Shown here piece by piece: positions 8,205-17,067 of a stretch of DNA of 36,907 bases (the first letter of the stretch is position 1; each line of letters starts with the position of its first letter). The notes under the pieces were generated by a model. It made no database searches. It worked only from the letters and a program-made list of their open reading frames with translations, and was not told the origin of the DNA. Location: the NCBI GenBank assembly GCA_900553035.1, contig USCC01000007.1, positions 1-36,907 of the forward strand, written 5' to 3'. Source of the stretch: an uncultured Rhodospirillaceae bacterium. Lineage in GTDB: Bacteria > Pseudomonadota > Alphaproteobacteria > CAAGCB01 > CAG-977. Both the position numbers and the translations under genes were made by a program.

Positions 8205-9353
8205 TCAGCTGTTGACGATGATCTGGAAAACGGTTTCCGGCGTAATGTTGGCTTTTTCCCCCAGGAGTGCCTTGCGTTCACGGAAACGTTCGCTCAGTTT
8301 TTCAGCGGCCTCCTTCGCATTGACTCCGTAATCGGCCAGCTTCGTTTTCATCCCGATGGAATTAAAGAAAGCCTCGGTCAGGGCAATGCACTCATAAGCG
8401 GCCGTATCGTCAGTGCCTTCGACATGCCAGACGACTCTCGCCATCCGAGCCAGCTTTTCCTTCTTGTCCGCGAACAGCTCGCGCCACAGACGGGGCATGA
8501 CCACCGCCAGGCTCTGCCCGTGATCCAAGCCGTACAAAGCCGTCAGCTCATGCCCCAGCGCGTGAGTCGACCAGTCCTGCACGACCCCCGGCGCAATCAT
8601 GAAGTTCAATCCCGTCGTTGCACACCAGAACAGATTCGCGCGCACGTCATAGTTATCGGGTTCCTTCAACACCTTCGGCGCCTCTTCAATCAGAGTCTGA
8701 ATGATCGACAGCGCCCAACGATCCTGCAGAGGCGAATTCACATCATACGTCGCATACTGCTCCATCACATGGACAAAGGTATCAACAATCCCGTTAACGG
8801 TCTGCTTCATGGGCAAGGAGAACGTCACCGACGGGTCAATGATGGAAAACTTCGGGAATGTCGACAGGATGCCGCCGCCGAACTTTTCTTTGGTTTCACG
8901 GCGGGAAATCACCAGATTGCAGTTCATTTCCGACCCCGTCGCCGGCAGAGTGATAACGGCTCCGAGAGGAACTTTCTGTTCCAAAGGAAGCAGATTTTTC
9001 ATGATTTCCCACCGGTCACCGTCATAACCGACGGCAATCGACATGAATTTTGATGCGTCCACGACCGAACCGCCGCCGACAGCCAGAATGAATCCGATGC
9101 CTTCCTCTTCAATGACCCTGACCGCCTTCAGACAGGTTTCATATTCCGGGTTCGGCTCGATTCCTCCGAATTCAACCACCTGGAATCCGGACAGAGCGGT
9201 CTTGACCTGCTCATAAACGCCGTTTTTTCGGATGGAACCGCCGCCGTACGTCATCAGTATTTTTTTGCCGGCCGGAACCAGCTGGGAAAGCTTCGCGATT
9301 TCCCCCTTCCCGAAAATGATTTTCGTCGGGTTATAGAACTCAAAATTCAACAT
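8205..9353 (-). CDS. yqhD: Iron-containing alcohol dehydrogenase, YqhD/butanol dehydrogenase type
   Basis: Reduces aldehydes to alcohols with NAD(P)H in the cytoplasm; family members detoxify short aldehydes or serve fermentation. The 382-residue length is normal. The nucleotide-binding domain shows 'TYGGGSIRKNGVY' at about 35 and 'FGGIEPNPEYETC' and 'AVGGGSVVDASKF' at about 60-105. The metal ligands can be read as Asp191, His195, His264 and His278, in the spacing of E. coli YqhD (Asp194, His198, His267, His281). The GGGS motif suggests NADPH preference, as in YqhD, but I cannot decide the cofactor. It is transcribed after the dedA gene but separated from it by a hairpin. Confidence 0.88.
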   Translation of the reverse strand: MLNFEFYNPTKIIFGKGEIAKLSQLVPAGKKILMTYGGGSIRKNGVYEQVKTALSGFQVVEFGGIEPNPEYETCLKAVRVIEEEGIGFILAVGGGSVVDASKFMSIAVGYDGDRWEIMKNLLPLEQKVPLGAVITLPATGSEMNCNLVISRRETKEKFGGGILSTFPKFSIIDPSVTFSLPMKQTVNGIVDTFVHVMEQYATYDVNSPLQDRWALSIIQTLIEEAPKVLKEPDNYDVRANLFWCATTGLNFMIAPGVVQDWSTHALGHELTALYGLDHGQSLAVVMPRLWRELFADKKEKLARMARVVWHVEGTDDTAAYECIALTEAFFNSIGMKTKLADYGVNAKEAAEKLSERFRERKALLGEKANITPETVFQIIVNS

Positions 9354-9397
9354 TGGGTTTTCCTCCGCAATTCAATATTGACTTTCAGGATACCCCT

Positions 9398-9440
9398 GTT
9401 GCTCCGGAAGCCGCAATATAAACTTTTGCAAGGGAGCAAC
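9398..9440 (-). terminator. Hairpin downstream of the dedA gene
   Basis: An 8-bp inverted repeat (9398-9405 with 9433-9440) lies between the dedA stop at 9445 and the yqhD start at 9353. There is no clear U-tract, so it may be a weak terminator or attenuator rather than a full stop. Confidence 0.35.
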
Positions 9441-9444
9441 GGCT

Positions 9445-10098
9445 TTATTTTCTGTTTTTCCAGATGAAATAAACGGAACTGAGGAGGCCAAGAGAAACCA
9501 GCACCAGCGGAATGACGGTCAGGAGAGTCATGATTTTTTCCTGATGCGCGGTAAAAAACTCCGTCTGCCCAAGAAAATAGCTGAGCGAAATCAGAAGGAA
9601 TACCCACAGAAAACCGCTCATCCAGTTAATCAGATGGAAGCGCCGGGGATGCAGACCGGACAGGCCGATCACAAAAGGCATCAGCGTCCGGACAAATGCG
9701 GTAAACCGGGCAATCAACAGCGCCAGAACACCGTATTTGTGCAACAGCCGTTCGGTTTTGTCATGATACTTCTTCGGAATGCGAGCCATCCATTTCTGAA
9801 TACGGCGGTTTTCGCCCAGCCAGACACCCTGCAGATACCCCATCCAGCTGCCGGCCGACGCGGACACCGTCAGAATCAAAAGAGTCAGAACATAATCCAG
9901 GCTCCCCTTTGCAATCAGAGCTCCCGTCAGCAACAGAAGGCTGTCCCCCGGCAGAAAAGTCGTCGGCAGGAAGCCGTTTTCCAAAATAAGGATGACCGCC
10001 AGCAAAATATACAGCATCCCGACGATCTGAGGATCCGTCAGCGTCTGAAAGTCCTGATTCCACAAAGCGATAAACAAGTCCTGAAACTTCGACATCAT
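9445..10098 (-). CDS. DedA family membrane protein (YqjA/YghB-like)
   Basis: A 217-residue inner-membrane protein of the DedA/SNARE-associated family, whose members are linked to undecaprenyl-phosphate or phospholipid recycling and membrane potential maintenance. The family motif 'FLPTTFLPGDSLLLLTG' is near residues 43-59 and 'ARFTAFVRTLMPFVIGLSGL' near 130-150, containing the conserved F/R-T-x-x-P core. Five or so hydrophobic segments are visible. Two ATG codons in tandem (10098 and 10095) are possible starts; no strong ribosome site distinguishes them. Confidence 0.88.
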   Translation of the reverse strand: MMSKFQDLFIALWNQDFQTLTDPQIVGMLYILLAVILILENGFLPTTFLPGDSLLLLTGALIAKGSLDYVLTLLILTVSASAGSWMGYLQGVWLGENRRIQKWMARIPKKYHDKTERLLHKYGVLALLIARFTAFVRTLMPFVIGLSGLHPRRFHLINWMSGFLWVFLLISLSYFLGQTEFFTAHQEKIMTLLTVIPLVLVSLGLLSSVYFIWKNRK

Positions 10099-10196
10099 AG
10101 CAACAAACCCATAAAAATGCCAGAATGCACCGGCGTTAAACTTAAGTCATTCCCACGTTGCATTCAAGAGCTACCTTTTAATACATACGGCTTATG

Positions 10197-10222
10197 AAGG
10201 AAGCGTCCCGGGACGCTTCCTT
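10197..10222 (-). terminator. Perfect palindromic hairpin after the P-type ATPase
   Basis: Two 13-base arms (10197-10209 and 10210-10222) form an unbroken 26-bp palindrome 8 bp beyond the stop codon at 10231. It probably acts as a terminator on the minus strand, although the following T-run is short. Confidence 0.5.
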
Positions 10223-10230
10223 CTTTAAAA

Positions 10231-12909
10231 TCAGGCCGCGTTCCGCTTTTCCGTCCTCCGGCGGACCGTACGGTACCCCAGCTTCGTCAGTTCGACCAGC
10301 GCCAGCGGCACCAGCGAGAACAGAGTAACCATGCCCCACTGCCGCAGATCAAGCGTCGTCAGCTTGAAGAACGCTTCCAGACGGGGAATAAAGACGATTG
10401 CCGCCAGAATGCCGCCGGAAAGCACCATCGCCCCGAACAGATACCAGTTCACCTGTTCATGCCGCGCAAATGCCGATTCCGTATTGGAACGCTGATTCAG
10501 CGCGTGAAACAGCTGAGAAATGGCCAGCACCAGAAAGGCCATGGTCATCGCCGCCGGATACCCGGCCGTGTCCAGGCCGTACAGGTACGCGCCCAGCGTC
10601 GCCGCGGCAATAAAGGAACCATGCAGGACGACTCGGATAATCAGACTGCGTTCGAACAGCGTCCCGGATTTGACGGGTTTATGGCGCATGATGTTCCGGC
10701 TCACCGGGTCAACCCCCAACACCAACGCCGGAAGCGTATCCGTCGCCAGATTGATCAGCAGGATGTGCACGGCCAGAATCGGCGCTTCCCAGTTCAGAAC
10801 GGTTGCAATGAACAGCACCATGATTTCCGCGATATTGCCGGCCAGCAGGAACTGAATCACCTTCTGGATATTTCGGTACACGCGCCGTCCTTCCCGGATG
10901 GCGTATTCGATGGTCGTAAAGTTATCGTCCATCAGAATCATATCCGAAGCATCCTTGGCAACATCCGTGCCGCTTTTGCCCATGGCGACGCCGATATCGG
11001 CCGCTTTCAGCGCCGGGGAATCGTTGACTCCGTCGCCTGTCATGGCGGCGATTTCGTTCGTCCGCTTCAAAGCCTGAATGATGTTCAGCTTGTCTTTCGG
11101 CGACACGCGGGCAAAAACAGTTGTTGTCCGGATCGCCTCGTCCAGTTCGGCTTCGGACATTTTTTCCAGTTCGTCGCCGGAAATGACCGTATCGCCGTCG
11201 CGGTAAATATCCAGCTGCCCGGCAATCGCCATAGCCGTTACCTTATGGTCGCCGGTAATCATGATGACGCGGATGCCGGCCGTATGACAGGTTTTCACCG
11301 CGGCGATCACTTCCCGGCGCGGCGGGTCAATCATCCCGACAGCCCCCAGAAAGACCATATCAAACTCAATATTTTCATCATCTTCTTCGGGAACCGCCCG
11401 GATTTCACGCTTTGCGAAACCAAGCACGCGCAAAGCTCGAGCCGACAGATCCAGACAAAGCTTCTGTACGTCGTTCCTGTCCTTGTCCGTCATCAGACGG
11501 ATGCCGTCTTCGGTCTGGATATGCGAACAAAGCGGAAGCATTTCATCGACGGCGCCTTTGGTGTAGGCTGTCAGAACACCGTCCATTTCATGTACCGTCG
11601 TCATCCGTTTTCGTACGGAATCAAAGGGCTGTTCAAACAAGCACGGATGCGCTTCTTCAAACTCCTCCTGATCAATCCCGAATTTCTGCGCCATGAAAAT
11701 CAGCGCGCCTTCCGTCGGGTCGCCCAGAATTTCACCCGGAGCGTCCGGATTCAGACAGGCGTTGTTGCACAGGGAAGCGGCATAAACGATATCCCTGTAC
11801 ATTTTGGAATGGCGAGCCGCGGCGTCCTCAAGTGAAAGGGAAACGCCATGAATGAAATCGCCGTTCACCGCAATTTCGGTCACGGTCATCTTATTCTGGG
11901 TCAGGGTACCGGTTTTGTCTGAACAGATGACGGTCGCTCCGCCGAGCGTTTCCACGGCGGGCAGCTTGCGTACCAGAGCATTTTTGCGCGCCATGCGCTG
12001 AACTCCGAGAGCCATGACAATCGTCGCGGTCGCGGGCAGACCTTCCGGAATAATGGAAATCGCCAGCGAAATCGCTGTCATCAGCAGAGGAATCAGCGGA
12101 CGCCCATACAGGTATCCGATGCCGAAAATCAGGATACAGACGATGATTCCGACAATACTCAGGGTTTTCCCGACGGCGTTCAGCTTGCGCTTCAAGGGCG
12201 TCTCGAAATCGTCCTGTTCTTCCAGAAGATCGGCGATCTGCCCGACTTCGGTATGCATTCCGGTTTCAACGACAATCCCCGCGCCGTTACCGTACATCAC
12301 AATGGAAGACGTATAGGCCATATTGATCCGGTCGCCCAGAGGCACACCTTCCGCGACGGATTCATCCGCGTCCTTTTCGACGGGCACGGACTCGCCGGTC
12401 AGCGAGGCTTCCTGAATTTTCAGATTGGCGGTATCAATCAGCCGGATGTCCGCCGGAACGATACATCCATCCTCCAGATACACGATATCGCCCGGCACCA
12501 GATCGGCGGCCGGGACAATGCTTTCCTCTCCCTGCCTCAGGGCACGGGCGGAAGGCGCACTCATGCTTCGGAGTGCCTCCAGAGCATTTGAAGCTTTCTT
12601 TTCCTGAATAATGCTGATCAGCGCATTGATCGCCACGATGACGAGAATGACAACGGCTTCGGCCCACTCGTCCAGAAACGCCGACAGTACGGCGGCGGCG
12701 ATCAGAATTAAAACCATGACATCGGTTAACTGCTCCCAAAGCATTTTCAATATGCTTTTCGGTTTTATCCGGCGCAGTTCGTTTTTACCGTATTTTTTCA
12801 GTCGCTCGGCGGCCTCGATATCGCTCAGCCCCTCATCCGAAACATTCAGTTTCTCGAATACTTCGCCCAGGGGCATCGAATACCAAGGCTTACGTCTGTG
12901 ACCGTCCAT
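10231..12909 (-). CDS. Calcium-transporting P-type ATPase (type II)
   Basis: An 892-residue cation pump that couples ATP hydrolysis to export of a cation, most likely Ca2+. In order: a cation-ATPase N-terminal domain (about 10-75), M1-M2, an actuator domain with TGES at about 171-174, M4 with the PEGLP motif near 288-292, the phosphorylated Asp331 in DKTGTLT, a nucleotide-binding domain, the hinge TGDGVNDSPALK, and a C-terminal cation-ATPase domain. M6 carries N-x-x-T-D ('INLATDTLPA'), a SERCA/PMCA-like calcium-site pattern. I chose ATG 12909 because AGGAG precedes it; ATG 12963 has no good ribosome site. Mn2+ or mixed specificity cannot be excluded. Confidence 0.93.
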   Translation of the reverse strand: MDGHRRKPWYSMPLGEVFEKLNVSDEGLSDIEAAERLKKYGKNELRRIKPKSILKMLWEQLTDVMVLILIAAAVLSAFLDEWAEAVVILVIVAINALISIIQEKKASNALEALRSMSAPSARALRQGEESIVPAADLVPGDIVYLEDGCIVPADIRLIDTANLKIQEASLTGESVPVEKDADESVAEGVPLGDRINMAYTSSIVMYGNGAGIVVETGMHTEVGQIADLLEEQDDFETPLKRKLNAVGKTLSIVGIIVCILIFGIGYLYGRPLIPLLMTAISLAISIIPEGLPATATIVMALGVQRMARKNALVRKLPAVETLGGATVICSDKTGTLTQNKMTVTEIAVNGDFIHGVSLSLEDAAARHSKMYRDIVYAASLCNNACLNPDAPGEILGDPTEGALIFMAQKFGIDQEEFEEAHPCLFEQPFDSVRKRMTTVHEMDGVLTAYTKGAVDEMLPLCSHIQTEDGIRLMTDKDRNDVQKLCLDLSARALRVLGFAKREIRAVPEEDDENIEFDMVFLGAVGMIDPPRREVIAAVKTCHTAGIRVIMITGDHKVTAMAIAGQLDIYRDGDTVISGDELEKMSEAELDEAIRTTTVFARVSPKDKLNIIQALKRTNEIAAMTGDGVNDSPALKAADIGVAMGKSGTDVAKDASDMILMDDNFTTIEYAIREGRRVYRNIQKVIQFLLAGNIAEIMVLFIATVLNWEAPILAVHILLINLATDTLPALVLGVDPVSRNIMRHKPVKSGTLFERSLIIRVVLHGSFIAAATLGAYLYGLDTAGYPAAMTMAFLVLAISQLFHALNQRSNTESAFARHEQVNWYLFGAMVLSGGILAAIVFIPRLEAFFKLTTLDLRQWGMVTLFSLVPLALVELTKLGYRTVRRRTEKRNAA

Positions 12910-13426
12910 CAAATTTTCTCCTTTTGCTGTGAAAATACTGTCTGCCGTCTGTTGAAAAGGCATACGAAAACACGCCTCCAGCCCCGCACGGGAAGCCGAA
13001 AGCGTTCTTTATTTTATTCAGCCGGGAAAGAATAAGCGCAAAAACTTCCGCGCTGGTACAGTCTCCGTCACTGGAGTCGCCGCCGGTATCAGAATCGGTG
13101 TCGCCCATGAGTTTCTTAAAATATGCCTTTATCCCAATAAAACAACAGACTTTAATTATGCAGAGCCGTAAAGAAAACTGTCAACAGATTTTTTATTCCC
13201 CGCGTCCGGGGGACCGGAAAGAATGACGGCCGGCGGTATGAGAGGCTCCAACGGTACGCCTCTGTCTAACTCTGCCTCCTCTTGTGTTTCTGTGCCCGAA
13301 AACGGCGGAACAGCACTCCTTTCATAAATATTTTCCGGTTCGCTCCAGACATATTTTTTCCGAAAAACAATTGACTTTCGGAAATTTTTATCAAAAAATG
13401 AAAAGAGTTGAACAAGAGGATTTGGC
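12910..13426. other. Intergenic region between divergent ATPase and phospholipase C genes
   Basis: About 500 bp with no convincing gene. Two minus-strand reading frames (72 and 90 codons) lack good ribosome sites and domain matches. A plus-strand TTGACT at about 13371 could be the -35 of the phospholipase gene, but no good -10 follows. Confidence 0.4.
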
Positions 13427-14590
13427 ATGCCCCGCGACCTGACTCATATTATTCTGGCCGATGATATTGGCGAAAAACTTCCCGTGGAAACGGCGAAGAA
13501 TCTTTCCCTGAACAAAACGGCCTATCATATGGGCGCGATTTCGCATGACAGCTTCCTTTACGGCCCTTCTCCGAAGCTGTCGACAAAAATGCACGGCGGC
13601 CTCGGCGACGACACACGAAAGATTGTCCTGACTCTGCTGGACGGCGTGCGCCGGGAAACAGATCCGGAAATGCGGAACATCCAAAAGGCCTTTACGTTCG
13701 GTTTTCTGTCTCACATGGCCACGGACACAGCCTTCCATCCCTTTGTTTACAGCGTTTCCGGAAGCCAGGTTCGGGAAAACAATCCTTCCGACGAACATGT
13801 CCGCCTGGCCAAGGCGCGTCATCGTTACACTGAAACATGGCTCGACATGCACTTTGTTGAAAAAAAGGGCTATAACTTCGATAATTTCCGCCCGATGCGG
13901 AAAATCGTCTGTGACGTTAAAAACAGGAAAAAGCTTTCCGGCTTTTTCTGTGAGGCCTATCAAAGGGCTTATGACGTGGATGACAATGTTTCCAAGGGCT
14001 ATGAAAAAGGGATGCTCCTTCAGCTTTTCCTTGGGAAAATGACGCGGAATCAGTCTCTGGCCCGAATGATGCGCCGCCTGGACATGCTTATGGGCGATCG
14101 TCTGGCGACAGAAACTTCCGGTTTTTACCAGAAGGACCGCAAAATCCCGGAACAGCTGACACAATTTTCATCCTATACGCATCCGGTGACCGGCGAAAAA
14201 GTTCATAAAACGCTGGACGACCTGACAAAGGACGCCGTCGAACGCGGTGTTGCCCTGATTTCAGCGGCGGAGAAATACATTTCCAACGGCAATCGGAAAG
14301 AATTTCTGCACGCCGTACCGAACACGAATCTGGATACCGGGATTCCCGACACGCGCCTGAGCGATATCAAACGTGCGGTTCCCGTGCCTTTGTCCTCTCT
14401 GAAAGGAACGAAACGCGACGCTTTCGGACGCCGGGGCGGGCTGAAGGTCATGCCTTCCGGAGCCGACGTCGAGGGCACCTCCTCTGCGAAAACCGCGCAT
14501 CCGGTACTTCTGAAGTATTTCAAACGGTTTGAAAAAACGGCCGAAGCTGCTCTTACGGCGTTCAAGCAAAAAACGGGTCTCGGCCGGTAA
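13427..14590 (+). CDS. Zinc-dependent phospholipase C-like protein
   Basis: A 387-residue member of the zinc-dependent phospholipase C / S1-P1-like helical fold (Zn_dep_PLPC). The family pattern is spread over the first 140 residues: 'THIILADDI' at about 6, 'AYHMGAISHDSFLYGPSP' at about 32-49 and 'FGFLSHMATDTAFHPFVY' at about 90-107, giving His and Asp residues suited to a trinuclear zinc site. No signal peptide is seen, unlike secreted clostridial alpha-toxin, so it is probably cytoplasmic and of unknown substrate. AGAGGA precedes the ATG. The C-terminal third (from about 300) is unassigned. Many bacterial homologues are annotated only as zinc-dependent phospholipase C family proteins. Confidence 0.8.
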   Translation: MPRDLTHIILADDIGEKLPVETAKNLSLNKTAYHMGAISHDSFLYGPSPKLSTKMHGGLGDDTRKIVLTLLDGVRRETDPEMRNIQKAFTFGFLSHMATDTAFHPFVYSVSGSQVRENNPSDEHVRLAKARHRYTETWLDMHFVEKKGYNFDNFRPMRKIVCDVKNRKKLSGFFCEAYQRAYDVDDNVSKGYEKGMLLQLFLGKMTRNQSLARMMRRLDMLMGDRLATETSGFYQKDRKIPEQLTQFSSYTHPVTGEKVHKTLDDLTKDAVERGVALISAAEKYISNGNRKEFLHAVPNTNLDTGIPDTRLSDIKRAVPVPLSSLKGTKRDAFGRRGGLKVMPSGADVEGTSSAKTAHPVLLKYFKRFEKTAEAALTAFKQKTGLGR

Positions 14591-14689
14591 GCACCGCCTC
14601 GCTGTTCCGCACGCACCGCCAAGTTTTACCGGTACTCCGGCTTAAATTCTTTTTTCAAACAGGAACGCCCTTTCTGTCGCGCCGGATCT

Positions 14690-15080
14690 TTACGCGTCAT
14701 AAAGGCTCGCTTCGTTTATTTTAAGGCATCCCCATTTTTCATAAAAACCGACACAGCGGCTTTTATCCGCTTCAATCAGAAGCCGTGCGATCCCGTCCGC
14801 CTTTGCCCTGCCCGCCAGAACCTCAAAAAGCCCGTATCCGCTTCCCTGCGCCTTCATCTCTTCGGGAACATATTCGTTAATGAGCGTAATATTCATCCTG
14901 CCGGGCACGGTCTTTGACGGCAGGACTAAGGTAAAAAAGCCTGAACAGAACAGCACATATCCGCCGCCGTATCTTTTTTTCACGGCAACAGGCGTTGTCT
15001 CCGGCAATCTCCGCCGGTTCTCCGTCTTTTTCAAACATATAAGGGTCGCATCCGCCGCGACAGAAAAGGCATGCCGCCAC
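14690..15080 (-). pseudogene. GNAT acetyltransferase remnant, probably frameshifted
   Basis: The last 100 codons (ending at 14690) resemble the C-terminal half of a GNAT N-acetyltransferase: a beta-strand region 'FTLVLPSKTVPGRMNITLINEYV', the acetyl-CoA-binding loop region 'RAKADGIARLLIEA' and a terminal 'CVGFYEKWGC'. The expected N-terminal part is not upstream in the same frame, but a different frame (15080 to about 14960) reads 'MFEKDGEPAEIAGDNACC', similar to the 'E-DG-IAG' strand of these enzymes. The most likely reading is a degraded gene. The usual arginine/glycine-rich acetyl-CoA loop is altered (QGSGYG). Confidence in the family is moderate. Confidence 0.4.
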
Positions 15081-15364
15081 GCACAGATACCGTCTTAAAC
15101 CCTATGGAGATAGCAAGATCGGCCGCGACCATTTTCAAATTAAGCGATAACGTGGAAAAGAAACGGTTGTTTTTGTCTTTCCTGTTCGACCGTCTGGAAC
15201 TGAACGAGGGAAGAATAGGCTATAAACTCCGCTATCCGTTCAACGAATTTCAGAACGCGGCGCAAGTATGCGAACCGGCGGAAAATAAAGGGTTTGAGGC
15301 CGAAAACGACTGTATTTTATCAGGCGCGAAAAACGGAGCGATCGAACCGAATAATAATAATAAA

Positions 15365-15398
15365 AACAGAGGTTTGCAAGAAAATGCAAGCCTCTGTT
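15365..15398. terminator. Strong 14-bp hairpin after the recombinase remnant
   Basis: Arms 15365-15378 and 15385-15398 pair over 14 bp with one G-T pair and a 6-nt loop. No long T-tract follows on the plus strand; on the minus strand a T-rich run lies just beyond the stem (15362-15366), so it could terminate leftward transcription. Confidence 0.5.
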
Positions 15399-15509
15399 CA
15401 GGTTGGCTGGAGATTGCTTGCAATTTACGAACAAGCAACCTATCCAATTTTGTGATTTTAGCAGAGAAAATACACCATTTCAAGTCAAAGCTGTCAAATA
15501 TCGGCCATG

Positions 15510-15524
15510 ATACCCCTAAGGTGC
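15510..15524 (+). repeat. 15-bp direct repeat, left copy
   Basis: ATACCCCTAAGGTGC occurs here and again, identical and in the same orientation, at 16706-16720. Together they bracket the CoiA-like gene. Candidate attachment site or insertion duplication. Confidence 0.7.
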
Positions 15525-15564
15525 GGAGCCTATGACTTTTCATCTGACCATCACCTCATATTCT

Positions 15565-16626
15565 TTATTTTTTATTATTGCATAACCGGCATCGTCCTAA
15601 ATTTATGTGATTAAGGCCGCCATAAGACGTAAATTCCGTTTCTCTTTTTATTTCACCGCATAATTCACACTGAACCCATCTTTTATCGAAGTTATCTCGA
15701 ATCTGATCCGTTTGCTGCACAAATTTATCTTTCACCTGTTCATACCCCAAAGCCAATTGCTCTTTTTGTTTCTTTTCTTCTTCAGCACGTTCGGCGTCGG
15801 TCTTCCCTCGGCACAACATTTCTTGATGATATTGTTTTTCAAGTTGTTGTTGAGCCATAGCTTTCATTTTTTCTTCATGTTGTTTTTGCCGCTCAAGCTC
15901 GTTTTCATAAGCTTTTTTGCTCAAACCAATTATTTCAGGATATACTTTTTGTACCTTCGGATTATAAATCCAGTATTTATCAAGCTGTTCAGACAACAAG
16001 TACTCTTGAAACGTTTGGCTGTTGGACTTGAGGATTGCTTCCTCGTCTCCAGCAAAATCCAGTACCAACGTAGCCATACCTTGATGTGGGGACACGGAAG
16101 TAGTTTTGCATATAGTATCAGGTGGCTTGACTTTGATCGCCATTTTACTGCCTTTATAGGTCAATTCTAGCGCTTGGATGCGATTCTTGTCGTCATAGCA
16201 CAGTTCCACACTTTCAAATGAAATATGCTTCCCATCAGAGACAACCTGGCTATTCGCTGTTTTAGAATTTTCAGGAATGTACCTTATATGGGAATCTATA
16301 TTGGTTTCATCTAGCACTCTACTAAGCGGAAAAGAATATGAAATCACCACCGCCGGAACATAAAAGGGAGTGCCACTGCTCAATATATCTTGGATCTTTT
16401 CATACAAGCCGGAAAGATATGCGAGAGTCTCATCGCATGGGTTATTACTGTGTGCGAAGTGATGAACTCTAACCTCACCCATCCGTGCAATGAAATCGCC
16501 GTTACATTTCGGGTTCGGACACTTACATTTGCACTTCAATCCACGCTCATTCTCAGATAAATCTTCAATCAGAATTATCTTGCCGTTTCGTCGCGCGAAT
16601 GGATTTCGCAATATGTCCACTAGCAT
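15565..16626 (-). CDS. CoiA-like zinc-binding protein
   Basis: A 353-residue protein. The N-terminus (about 30-65) has 'CKCKCPNPKCNGDFIARMG' followed by 'VRVHHFAHSNNPC', the Cys-rich plus HFAH signature of competence protein CoiA-like N-terminal zinc domains. Residues about 230-310 form a charged Glu/Gln/Lys coiled coil. The C-terminus carries a second zinc-finger-like module 'CELCGEIKRETEFTSYGG' with a matching 'CRLC', i.e. C-x2-C...C-x2-C. The nuclease-like middle of true CoiA is not obvious to me. In competence systems CoiA acts after DNA uptake during recombination, but stand-alone homologues are common on mobile elements and their role is unknown. The gene is AT-rich relative to its neighbours and is enclosed by 15-bp direct repeats. 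Confidence 0.65.
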   Translation of the reverse strand: MLVDILRNPFARRNGKIILIEDLSENERGLKCKCKCPNPKCNGDFIARMGEVRVHHFAHSNNPCDETLAYLSGLYEKIQDILSSGTPFYVPAVVISYSFPLSRVLDETNIDSHIRYIPENSKTANSQVVSDGKHISFESVELCYDDKNRIQALELTYKGSKMAIKVKPPDTICKTTSVSPHQGMATLVLDFAGDEEAILKSNSQTFQEYLLSEQLDKYWIYNPKVQKVYPEIIGLSKKAYENELERQKQHEEKMKAMAQQQLEKQYHQEMLCRGKTDAERAEEEKKQKEQLALGYEQVKDKFVQQTDQIRDNFDKRWVQCELCGEIKRETEFTSYGGLNHINLGRCRLCNNKK

Positions 16627-16705
16627 TGCCTTTCTTTAGATTGTGTTTGAGTTATTATAACATTTTCAATAGACTATAAAAGAGAAACATCAAAGCAAAC
16701 AACCA

Positions 16706-16720
16706 ATACCCCTAAGGTGC
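16706..16720 (+). repeat. 15-bp direct repeat, right copy
   Basis: Identical to 15510-15524. It lies 79 bp upstream of the CoiA-like start codon. Confidence 0.7.
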
Positions 16721-17067
16721 TTGTGTTGTAATAGGTCGCCGGATCCTGTCCCGGCTTATGGCAGAAAGCGGCTCGACACTTCCCAACTTGATCTTACCTC
16801 GTTTCATTTTCATATTGTGTTTTTTATCTCGACCCTTACGCGTAAGGCAATAAAATATCGGGGTGCTTTCCAGTAACGGGCAGTTCTATACGTTATAAGC
16901 AAAGGAAATAACGCCATGACACATAAAACAAACCAAGGTTATATTGTCGCCGGATGATAAAAAGGCTGATAATGGCTAAAAACAGCCGTTTTCTTGAAAA
17001 TAATTGCGTACTTTCCCGCATAACCGCGACATAATTTAACTATGCGACAACAAAGAAAGGAAATGCA
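16721..17067. other. Gene-poor region with palindrome and gene start remnant
   Basis: No full gene. A 14-bp perfect palindrome CCTTACGCGTAAGG (16834-16847) is an operator-like site. At 16917 an ATG with an AAGGA ribosome site opens a 13-codon frame (MTHKTNQGYIVAG) that ends in tandem stops; it looks like the start of a truncated gene or a leader peptide. A second 20-codon frame follows at about 16972. Confidence 0.4.

Larger units (their letters stand above)
15104..15535 (+). pseudogene. C-terminal remnant of a large serine recombinase
   Basis: The frame reads MEIARSAATIFKLSDNVEKK and then RLFLSFLFDRLELNEGRIGYKLRYPFNEF. This matches the C-terminal tail typical of large serine recombinases, in which 'EKR-LL-FVFS-----G-L----PF' ends the coiled-coil region. 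The catalytic domain and zinc ribbon are missing. After about 15290 the frame stays open but becomes compositionally odd and overlaps a strong hairpin, so it is probably not part of the original protein. It marks the left side of a degraded mobile region. Confidence 0.55.

Noticed and set aside
12890..13108. 72-codon minus-strand frame with an acidic D/S/G-rich start upstream of the ATPase
   Set aside because: No convincing ribosome site, ends inside the ATPase gene in another frame, and no family resemblance.
13156..13428. 90-codon minus-strand frame overlapping the phospholipase start
   Set aside because: Starts across the ATG and ribosome site of a well-supported divergent gene and has no domain signal.
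16735..16955. 10-bp repeat GTCGCCGGAT at 16735 and 16946
   Set aside because: Short and unaccompanied by other symmetry; likely chance.
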